In this document: positions 1 through 8,600 of the stretch, one piece after another | Layout: each line of letters begins with the position of its first letter | Position numbering within the stretch: position 1 is the stretch's first letter | NCBI GenBank assembly: GCA_037134755.1 | Contig: JBAXLO010000084.1 | Coordinates: 1 to 17,426, forward strand | Direction: 5' to 3' | Origin: JBAXLO01 sp037134755 | GTDB taxonomy: Bacteria > Bacteroidota > Bacteroidia > Bacteroidales > JACABE01 | DNA: 17,426 nucleotides | Position numbers and translations under genes: made by a program | The notes under the pieces: model-generated | What the model was told of the DNA's origin: nothing | The model's input: the letters and a program-made list of their open reading frames with translations, nothing else | Database searches by the model: none

Positions 1-5
1 TTATG

Positions 6-13
6 CAAATGTA
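6..13 (-). promoter_or_regulatory. Possible -7 promoter box, minus strand
   Basis: On the minus strand this reads TACATTTG, a perfect match to the Bacteroidota -7 consensus TAnnTTTG. It would drive a gene lying to the left of the window, which cannot be seen. The surrounding 13 nt (1-13) are identical to 631-643, the box in front of the GIY-YIG gene. No -33 element at the usual spacing is clear; a TTTG lies only about 15 nt upstream. Confidence 0.4.
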
Positions 14-75
14 GTTATAATTCTTAATCAAAAAATTCATCACTTAAATAATTTCAGTTCGTTCTTCATTTTGAC

Positions 76-203
76 AGATTCCTCACTTCGTTCGGAATGA
101 CAGTACTTCTTTTTTTAAGGAGTGGAGAAAATGGCGGCTTCGCCGCCATTTTCTCTCCCAAAAACCAAATGACTCTTGTCATTCCGAACGAAGTGAGGAA
201 TCT
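76..203. repeat. Nested palindromic REP-like element
   Basis: Two perfect 26-nt inverted arms (76-101 and 178-203, the second beginning gtcattccgaacgaag) flank an inner perfect hairpin with 14-bp arms (125-138 and 142-155) and a 3-nt loop. The whole could fold as a long stem carrying a second hairpin at its tip. From memory, arm sequences of this type are dispersed many times through Bacteroidota genomes, like REP or REPIN elements, but I could not search for this. It lies downstream of the minus-strand GIY-YIG gene and might also act as its terminator. A 70-residue frame that crosses it on the plus strand has no coding signal. Confidence 0.8.
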
Positions 204-244
204 CTACCGTTTTCATACTGTCTTTTTTAGATTTCTCATACTTG

Positions 245-271
245 ATTCTACGAAATGGAATGAGGTATCTC
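245..271. repeat. Degenerate third copy of the REP-like arm, inside the GIY-YIG gene end
   Basis: The segment ending tgaggtatct resembles the right arm of the element at 76-203 (ending tgaggaatct): both have a cgaa block, and they differ by a few substitutions and about one inserted base. It spans the stop codon of the minus-strand nuclease gene, so the repeat supplies the last few codons, residues EIPHSIS. Confidence 0.55.
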
Positions 272-568
272 AGTTATTTTTCCATTATCATATAATTCAC
301 TTCTGTTAATATTTATTTTATCAATCAATATGTCTTTTTTTGCTCTTGAATACCCTTTAATTTGTTTTTCTCTTTTTATAGCTAAATCAATGTAATCAAA
401 CACTTCGTAATAAACCAATTTATCAACATTATACTTTTCAGTAAATCCTTTAACAAGTTTATTTTTATGTTCATGACATCGTCTTATCAAATCATTTGTA
501 ACTCCAGTATAAAGAACAGTATTATTTTTATTCGTAAGAATGTAAACATAATAAATATAAATTTTCAT
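248..568 (-). CDS. GIY-YIG superfamily nuclease, small stand-alone type
   Basis: This 106-residue protein is close to the usual length of small single-domain GIY-YIG proteins (UvrC N-terminal-like, YhbQ/URI type). The N-terminus carries YVYILTNKNNTVLYTGVT (about residues 7-24), which matches the YVYIL and YTGVT signature strands. RRCHEHK follows (about 29-35), with an Arg and His at the expected places, then EVFDYIDLAIKREKQIK (about 55-71), which contains the conserved ExxxAxxRE-K helix with the metal-binding Glu. The family cuts DNA using one divalent metal; cellular roles of the stand-alone members are poorly known. The start is the ATG at 568 with an A-rich leader, and a -7 box lies at 636-643. 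Oddly, the last seven residues are translated from a degenerate REP-like repeat arm, which suggests gene and repeat have travelled together. Confidence 0.9.
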   Translation of the reverse strand: MKIYIYYVYILTNKNNTVLYTGVTNDLIRRCHEHKNKLVKGFTEKYNVDKLVYYEVFDYIDLAIKREKQIKGYSRAKKDILIDKININRSELYDNGKITEIPHSIS

Positions 569-635
569 TTCCCTTTTGTTTTTAGATTGCTTTGCCTATA
601 GTGAGGGCTTTTTTATTTGCTTGATAATAATTATG

Positions 636-643
636 CAAATGTA
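636..643 (-). promoter_or_regulatory. -7 promoter box of the GIY-YIG gene
   Basis: The minus strand reads TACATTTGC, a perfect TAnnTTTG. It would start transcription about 60 nt before the ATG at 568. A TTTG lies about 16 nt upstream, which is shorter than the usual 19-21 nt spacer, so the -33 element is uncertain. Confidence 0.5.
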
Positions 644-738
644 CTCTTTTATTCTAACACAAATAATAAATAAGAAGATTATTTTCTATTTACTTAAATA
701 ATCATAAGAAGTATGTTTTGCTTTCCCCTCAAATTTAG

Positions 739-860
739 ATTGACCAAAACAGGATTGTTTTGCTAATCCTGAAATCATGATTTACTAAAACAGAACTGAA
801 TCGCTTCCCCTGAAAATGGAATTGACTAAAACAGAGCTGAATCGCTGCTCCTGAATCCTT
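739..860. repeat. Three degenerate tandem units of about 40 nt
   Basis: Units at 739-780, 781-820 and 821-860 share the pattern att-ga-c/t-aaaacag followed by a/g-nt-gaatcgc or a variant, then cctgaa. Units two and three are closest to each other (about 80 percent by eye); unit one is diverged and contains a self-complementary aaaacaggattgttttgc. No reading frame runs through the block. It occupies the middle of the otherwise gene-free 569-1158. Confidence 0.6.
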
Positions 861-917
861 GGGGAGGCAAAACAATCCTGTTTTGCTCACCCTAGAATTC
901 AAGGTGAGTGATTCAGG
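850..917. repeat. Nested inverted repeats, possible structured RNA or decayed mobile element
   Basis: Outer arms cctgaatc (850-857) and gattcagg (910-917) are perfectly complementary. Inside are two further hairpins: gcaaaaca/tgttttgc (867-886, with a 4-nt loop) and ctcacc/ggtgag (886-891 and 903-908, centred on gaattc). The 18 nt at 867-884 are also the exact reverse complement of 746-763 in the adjacent tandem units. This could be a folded transcript end or the remains of a palindromic repeat; no gene is seen. Confidence 0.5.
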
Positions 918-1107
918 TCATAATCAACACATTAAAAAATCAGTATTTTCCTTAATCCTATTATTGTATAAAGCTTTTGTATAAATATCATCAATAGTAA
1001 AAATAATATTGACAAGTTAAAGAGGTAGTGTGTAACTCATTGTATTTCATTTAACTTTAATTAACATAATATAAAATTGAAATAGCCCTTTTGTAGTATA
1101 TAAAGAG

Positions 1108-1115
1108 TAATTTTG
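1108..1115 (+). promoter_or_regulatory. -7 promoter box of the unknown 324-residue gene
   Basis: TAATTTTG matches TAnnTTTG and lies 43 nt before the ATG at 1159. A well-spaced TTTG at -33 is not evident. Confidence 0.5.
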
Positions 1116-1158
1116 TTCTATATCAAAAAGTAAATTTATAACTTAAAAAAATAACAAA

Positions 1159-2133
1159 ATGGCAGATTCACCTTATAGCAAAAACATCTATTTAATCAAA
1201 AGTGTTGACAACTTCAAAAGAGCCGAAGTATTTATTATGGACAGTCAGGGAAACCTAAACAAATTAGGCGAAGACGATGTAGTAGTAAAAGGTTATGCAA
1301 CAACATTGCAACCATATTCAAAAAATATATTTGATTGTTATGTTGCATGGTATGTTGCTAAAAGTCTTGCATTAAGTGCTACTGAAAAAGAAAATCTAAT
1401 AGAGGATGGATTGCCTTCAGTAATCAAAAAATTAGAATATGCTGTAGCTTATGTATATGATGAAAATACAGAAGAGTATAAAACAACTTTTAGTAAACCA
1501 AGAAGTTATTTATATGCAGGCGAAACCCAACAACAGAAGCTGGTTAACTTAAGTGCCGAAAGTATAATATTAGGAGGATTCCCCCTATTAGCAACTGCAA
1601 AAACAGATTTCGATGCCTCTGTTAAAGATTATTCGGATGCTATTAAAGGCTCATCAGGTGCACAAACTGCTTTAACCAAAGCATCTCATAATATGGAGAA
1701 AGCTCGCGTAAATTGGTGTGTACAAGCCTTGGGTATTACCGGTTTGCTAATGAATAATTTTAAAGAAACTCCCGAAGTAATTGATACTATCTTTAAACTT
1801 GGAATATTTGATGCAAGACAAAGTCATATTGATCCTGATAAAGATGCTGATGTATTTGGAATTCCTGTGTCCTCGACGATTAGTGCCAATATGATTTTTG
1901 ATTCTTCAAAATGGTATCAATTGCATAATTCAGGAGTTGTAGTGTTACAAGTTGGAAGTGCTTTAACACCCGGCGAACAACTATTGCCAAATGCACTTAC
2001 ATTTCAGATAGATGAAACTAAAATAGTAAACGGTTCCGAACTTGGAGATCTAGCAAACAGATATTTATTAATCATAAATAATGACCTTACGTTGTCAGGC
2101 GAAATGAAAATTAAAGAAGTTCCTGCTCCGTAA
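1159..2133 (+). CDS. Conserved-looking hypothetical cytoplasmic protein
   Basis: I do not recognise this 324-residue protein as a named family. There is no signal peptide and no membrane segment. The N-terminal third (about 1-125) is mixed, with an aromatic helix FDCYVAWYVAKSLAL near residues 58-72. Residues about 125-215 look mainly helical and include KARVNWCVQALGITGLLMN near 179-197. The C-terminal third (about 225-324) looks beta-rich and contains LPNALTFQIDETKIVNGSELG. It starts at an ATG in an A-rich context (aacaaaATG) 43 nt after a -7 box and is followed by its own terminator, so it is probably monocistronic. It has only two cysteines and no catalytic motif I can identify, and composition matches the neighbouring genes. 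A structural role is one possibility; function is unknown. Confidence 0.85.
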   Translation: MADSPYSKNIYLIKSVDNFKRAEVFIMDSQGNLNKLGEDDVVVKGYATTLQPYSKNIFDCYVAWYVAKSLALSATEKENLIEDGLPSVIKKLEYAVAYVYDENTEEYKTTFSKPRSYLYAGETQQQKLVNLSAESIILGGFPLLATAKTDFDASVKDYSDAIKGSSGAQTALTKASHNMEKARVNWCVQALGITGLLMNNFKETPEVIDTIFKLGIFDARQSHIDPDKDADVFGIPVSSTISANMIFDSSKWYQLHNSGVVVLQVGSALTPGEQLLPNALTFQIDETKIVNGSELGDLANRYLLIINNDLTLSGEMKIKEVPAP

Positions 2134-2157
2134 TAAGTTACTCAAATAAATTATATG

Positions 2158-2191
2158 AATCTTCATCATTAATTTGGTGAAGATTTTTTTT
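2158..2191 (+). terminator. Rho-independent terminator after the unknown gene
   Basis: A 10-bp stem (2158-2167 with 2176-2185, one G-U pair) is followed by an eight-T run. It starts 24 nt after the stop at 2133. Its segment cttcatcattaatttg recurs exactly in the terminator at 11246-11284. Confidence 0.85.
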
Positions 2192-2550
2192 GTTCTTCAG
2201 TTTCCAAATTCCTAAAAATACTATCCAAAACAATTTAATTACTTAATAAAGACAAAAGCATAAATTAAAGGAACGGTTTTGGCAAAATTTTCCCAATATG
2301 GCAAAATATGACTAGTAGTGCTATAATCAAAACTTAACAATGATAATTTTTTCAAACTTAAATTCAATACCATACATACAATATTTTAATATATAACATT
2401 TTAGGCATAAAATTTGTTATATAACTTTAATATAAAAATATTCTATCTAAACTCTAGTAAAGGTTTAGAGGTTTATTTTATTGAAATACAACATGTTTAA
2501 AGGTATATTAAAATTAATAAAAAACAAGTGTTTTTTTAATGTTAATTTAT
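2192..2550. other. AT-rich spacer, no gene seen
   Basis: Very AT-rich DNA between a terminator and the promoter of the giant gene. A minus-strand frame crossing into the giant gene has low-complexity composition and no start or promoter support. I see no RNA gene. Confidence 0.6.
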
Positions 2551-2558
2551 TAATTTTG
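2551..2558 (+). promoter_or_regulatory. -7 promoter box of the giant surface protein gene
   Basis: TAATTTTG followed by CG matches the TAnnTTTG(C) consensus. It implies a leader of about 80 nt before the ATG at 2646. No clear TTTG is seen at the -33 position. Confidence 0.5.
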
Positions 2559-2645
2559 CGAAAACAATAGCTTTTAAAAATTGTTTTAATAATCTTATAT
2601 AAAATATAATATTTAACTGATTGTAAAAAACTAATAATAAGAACA

Positions 2646-5600
2646 ATGAAAAGATCATTATTATCTTCAGGTATTAAAAATTTATTACAAAGCATATTTG
2701 CGTTTGTAATAGTATTATTTTTAATGGTATCAAATCCATTATCAGTAATGTCCCAAAATTGCACAGTCAATGCAAATGTTGATTTAACAATTTGTGCACA
2801 TGATCCTATGACACTTATAGGACAAAAAAGTGGCGAAGGTGCTGTTGTTACAACTTGGTCACAATTAAGTGGGCCATCAGTTTATATAGTTTCGCCTCAC
2901 TCATTAACAACATCTGTCACCGGCTATACCGGGGGTCATGATTATAAATTCAGGATATCAACAACCTGTGGAGACGGAACATTAATATATGATGATGTCA
3001 CTTATACGGTTAAGCCTGTAAGTAACGCCAATGCCGGTCCAAGTTTTGATTTAGCACCGGGAACTCCAGCGGGTACTTTGCTAGGAAATACACCTTTGAA
3101 TTTTGGTGAAGTAGGAACATGGGCAATAGTTGGTGCAAATAATGGAGTAACTATTGTTGATCCACATTCACCAACTTCAGCAGTTAATATATCAGGTGCT
3201 TCATGTGGAAATACAATTTTACAATGGGGTATAACTAATCCAAGTGGTTGCGGTACATTCGACACCTTAATAATATCTAATTGTGGTGGTGAAAGTCCGG
3301 TATCAGCAGGTTCAGGTCAAACATTAAGCAACTGTTATTCCACAACACAATCAACATCTTTAAGTGCTTCAAATGGTGGGTGTGGTATTAGAGGACAAAT
3401 AGGAACATGGTTAGTTATAGATGGGCCTAACATCCCAACAATAGCCGATCCTCATTCCAATCATTCAGGTATCTCCAATCTTATACAAGGAACATATACC
3501 TTACGTTGGGTTGTAGCAGGACCTTGTGTTAATGGAACTTCAAATGTACATATCACTGTACCTGCACCAACTTCAAGTGTTACTCCTGCTTCGGTTACAT
3601 CAGGTAGTCAAACTTATTGCGATGCCAGATCTAGTACAGTATTAGTAGGAAACTTACCATTATACACAAATGAATCTGTTTTGTGGACTCAAACCGGAGG
3701 TCCAAGTGCAACCATTGTAAGTAATACTAATCGTGTTACTAATATTACAGGTTTAGATGGTTATAGTTCTTATACTTTTAGATATACAATTAATAATTCT
3801 TTAACAGGATGTAGCAGTAGTGCCGATGTTACTATTGGATATGCTACTAATCCTACACTCTCAATCTCTACAGCTTCACCTTTAATGTTAAATTGTGGAG
3901 TCTCGTCAGCTATTCTTAATTATTCGCAATCGGGTAGCGGTGGTGTTGAATGGAGTATTATAAGTGGACCTTCAGGATGTACTTATACAATCCCAACTAG
4001 CTATGTATCTGCTACAGCATCTCCTGATACAATAAATGGACTTGCTGAACCGGGAACTTATGTAATACGTTTAAGAAAGATACCAGGCAATGGTGCAGGT
4101 TGTATTTCAGCTTTTGCTGATATAGTTGTAATATCATCTGCTGTACCTACAGGTTCAAATTCAGGCACAAAACAAGTACTTGCATGTAATATTACTTCAA
4201 CAGGATTAGCAGGAAATGATCCTTATGTTGGCATAGGTAGATGGACACAAGTAAGTGGCCCTAATACTGCTGTAATTGATTCAATTAATAGACATAATTC
4301 TCAAATATCCTCTTTAACAAACGGCTTATATATATTTAGATGGGTAATAACTGGAGGTCCAGCTTGTCCAACACAACAATCTGATGTAAGTGTATTGGTT
4401 TCACAAAGTAATCCAACATTATCCAATGCAGGCAGCGATCAAACTGTTTGTGCAAACTCTCCTTTAATTTTAAGTGCAAATACACCGGGATTAAATGAAA
4501 CAGGTACTTGGACAGTTAATCCAAGTGTTGGTATAAGTTTCTCGAATGTTCATTCACCTAATGCTGTTGTCAATGGTTTAACTGCTAGCAATTCTTATAC
4601 ATTTACATGGACAATAACCAACTCATGTAATAGTTCTGCTAGTATTTGCACTATAACAACAAATGCTATTACAGGGCCAATTCAATCCAACGCAGGTAGC
4701 GATCAGTGTCTTCCATCCGGAACCACTTCTGTTACTTTAGCAGGAAATAATCCTGCATCTGGGGTGGGGAACTGGACAAAGATATCAGGAGGTTTAGCAA
4801 CTATTACAAATAGTGCTTTACAAAACACAACAGTTACAGGTTTAACTGATGGAACTTACACTTTTGAATGGGCTATATCTCAAGGAGGTGGTTGTACAGC
4901 ATCATTAGATACTGTGATGATTACTATTTCACACACAACAACCAATGCAAATGCAGGTACTGACCAAAATATTTGTGGAAATTCTGCTACCCTTGCAGGA
5001 AACATTCCTACTTACGGAACAGGCTCTTGGTCACAGACAATGGGAGATGGTGATGTAGTTATTACAGATACAACTTTAAATAATACAACAGTAACTAATC
5101 TTAATAGTGGAGTTTATGAGTTTACCTGGACCGTTCATAATGGTGCATGTAGTTCAACATCCGATGCTGTTACCCTAAATGTATCTAATACTCCAACAAC
5201 TGCACATGCAGGTGCTGATTTTGATGTATGCGGAAGTGCTTCTACTAATTTAAATGGAAATATAATAACAACAGGAGTAGGATACTGGTCAATAATAAAT
5301 GGACCTAATTATCCTAACATTTCTGATATTACATCCCCTACTACAGCAGTTTCAAATTTAATTACAGGAGCTTATACTTTTAGATGGACAAGTACCAATG
5401 GTGACTATTGTACACTTTCAACTTCAAATGTTATTGTAACAGTTGTCCGTTCAGCTACAGCAGGACCAGATCAAAGTTACTGCGAAACAACTACTCTTAC
5501 AAATTTAATTGGTGAAGTTAATAGCATAGGGACATGGAGTCAGACTTCTGGGCCAAGTCCTGCTACAATAAATGCAACTTCAGATAATTCTGCAACTGCT

Positions 5601-8600
5601 TCTGGGTTATCATCAGGTAGCGCATATACTTTTAGATATACAATAGGTGCAATAGCAAGTTGCCCATCAACTTTTGCTGAAACGCATGTAACACTTTATC
5701 CTGTACCTACAGCTGCTGATGCAGGAGAAGATAGAAATTTATGTAATGCTGATACTGTTCATTTAAATGGTAATTCACCTACATCCGGAATTGGAATTTG
5801 GTCGAAACTTGCAGGTCCTGCAGGCGAAAGTTATTCTAATAATACTGATCCTCTAGCAATAGTAAGTGGATTTACTCCCGGGACTTATGTTTTTGTTTGG
5901 ACAATTTCTACTAATATTTCTTGTAGTATTTCAGATCAAATGAGGATAGAAAACTCAGCAGCACCAACTCCGGCAGTTGCTGGTCCTGATCAAGCTATTA
6001 ACTGTTCAACTGTTGTTACTATGGCAGCTAATAACCCTTCAACAGGGCTAGGGACTTGGACAAGATCTAGCGGTCCTAATGTACCTGTTATTACTTCACC
6101 AATACTCCCCAATACAACAATAACAGGATTAGAACCGGGTATATATACTTATACATGGACAATAACTAACGGAACATGTCCTTCAAGTTCTGATAATATT
6201 AGTTTTACTGTAGATCCTACACCTACACCTGCGAATGCAGGCCCAGATCAAAATCTATGTAATATTCTTACTGCTACAATGGCTGCAATTGATCCAACTG
6301 CTGGAACTGGTTTATGGTCAAAAATGTCAGGTCCTAGTTCTTATGTTATAACAACGCCTACCCTTTATAATACTACTATTACAGGACTAACTTACGGTAC
6401 TTATGTATTTAGATGGACTACAACTTTAGGACCATGTACTTCTTATTCTGATGTCACAATTAATGTTTATGACACACCAACTACTGCTGATGTTAGCGGT
6501 ACTGCTGTTGATAATTGTGTATTCTCTGATTTAAATTTAATAGGAAATAATCCATCAGTTGGTACAGGCGTATGGTCACAAATTAGTGGAGCTGATGCAT
6601 TTATTTTAGATCCAAATTCTTATTCTACATCTGTATTAGGTGTTGATCCTGGGGTATATCAATTCCAATGGACAATAAGTAATGGTAGTTGTACTTCAAG
6701 TTCTGCAAACGTTACAATAACTGTTCATGATATTCCAACAATGGCGATTGCAGGGATGGATCAGGCATTTTGTAATACAACAAGTACAACCTTACATGGA
6801 AATCCTGTTACTTCAGGAATCGGAACGTGGAGTGTGTCAAGTGGACCTGCAGTAACTTTTGCTGATATTCACGATTCAATTACTGGTATTTCGAACTTAA
6901 CACCCGGAACTTATATCTTACAATGGCAAATTGTAAATGGACCTTGTACATCAACAGATTTTATGCAAATTGTAAATTACGACTTACCTACTACAGCCGC
7001 AGCAGGTGCCGATCAGGAATACTGTAATGTAACTTCCTTTAATATGAATGCAAATACTCCTGTTCATGGAACCGGAACATGGACCTATGTCAGTGGCCCC
7101 CCTTCATATCATATTACAAGTCCAAATTCTCCAACATCAACTATTACGAGTGTAAACACTGGCACTTATGTTTTCAGATGGACAATAAGTAATGGTTCTG
7201 GCGCTGGTACTTGCACTCCTTCTACTTCAGAAGTTACAATACATAATTATATACAACCAAATATTGCAAATGCCGGTGTTGACAAAATAGTTTGTGGTAC
7301 TAGTCAAAGCATGACAGCCAACTCTGCAGTTTCAGGAACTATCGGAACATGGACTCAGACCTATGGGGATTCTGCCGGAATTTCAAGTCCACATGCAAAT
7401 AACTCTAATATTACCGGTTTATCAGAAGGTACTTATATTTTTACATGGACAATAGCAAATGGAACATGTGCTTCAACTCATGATGATGTAACCTTAAATG
7501 TTTATACTACTCCAACCACTGCAAATGCCGGACCAACACAGAATTTATGTATTAACACTCCAACTACATCTACAAACTTGGCGGGTAATATAGCAAGTGT
7601 TGGTAATGGATTATGGTCTCAAACTGCTGGAACAAGTATTGCTGTCTTTAATGACAACTCTTCTCCAACAACTAGTGTGTCGAACTTATCCCCGGGAACT
7701 TATGTTTTCATTTGGACTATAACTAATGGAGGTTGCTCATCTCAAAGCTCAGTTACAATTAATGTATATGAAGTTCCTACAACTGCTAATGCAGGTAGTA
7801 ATCAAACAATATGTCTTTCTTCTCCATTAGCTTTAGCAGGAAATTCCCCAAGTGTTGGCCATGGTGTATGGTCAAAATTTAGTGGTCCTAACACTCCTAT
7901 TTTCACAACACCTACTTCACCTACAACAGGAGTTACTGGATTAAATTCTGGTGTTTATGATTTAAAATGGACTATTACTAACGGAACATGTACATCTTCA
8001 GATGATGTTATAATTACTATAGACGCTTTGGCAACCGTTGCTAATGCAGGTGCTTATCAAAATATATGTAACTTAACTACAGGAACATTAGCTGGAAATA
8101 TCGCAAGTGTTGGGACAGGCACATGGAGTGAGTTTAGTGGACCTGCTGCTTCAATAACAAGCATTAACAGCCCTACATCCTGGCTTACAGGCTTATCAGC
8201 AGGAACTTATATTTTCCAATGGCAAATAGTTAATGGTACTTGTAATTCTACAGATACTGTAACTATCAATGTTTACAATCTGCCAACAGTAGCTGATGCA
8301 GGTTCTAGTCAATTTTATTGCAACGCAACTACTTTTAATATGAATGGCAATACACCAGCTGCTAATCATGGTATAGGAACATGGACAAAAGTTAGTGGTC
8401 CTGCCTCCTATACAATAACTAGTCCTAATTCTCCTACAACTACTATTACTGGTGTTACTACCGGAACTTATGTATTCAGATGGACAATTAGTAACGGAAA
8501 CTGTACTTCTTCAACTTCAGATGTTACTATTACTAATTACATAGCACCTAATACATCTATTGCAGGCCCTCTTCAAAATGTATGTGGAACCAGTACAATA

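Noticed and set aside
97..309. Plus-strand 70-residue frame over the left palindrome
   Set aside because: It is made of the repeat arms and the antisense of the GIY-YIG end, starts inside the repeat, and has no promoter or protein-like pattern.
739..860. CRISPR array
   Set aside because: The three units are degenerate along their whole length with no repeat/spacer alternation, and no cas genes are present.
2271..2310. Repeated ggcaaaat words near 2280-2310 as an operator
   Set aside because: Two short copies in AT-rich DNA more than 240 nt from the next promoter box; chance is sufficient.
2465..2770. Minus-strand 101-residue frame upstream of the giant gene
   Set aside because: It overlaps the giant gene's promoter and signal peptide, is low-complexity I/N/K/F-rich from AT-rich DNA, and lacks start support.
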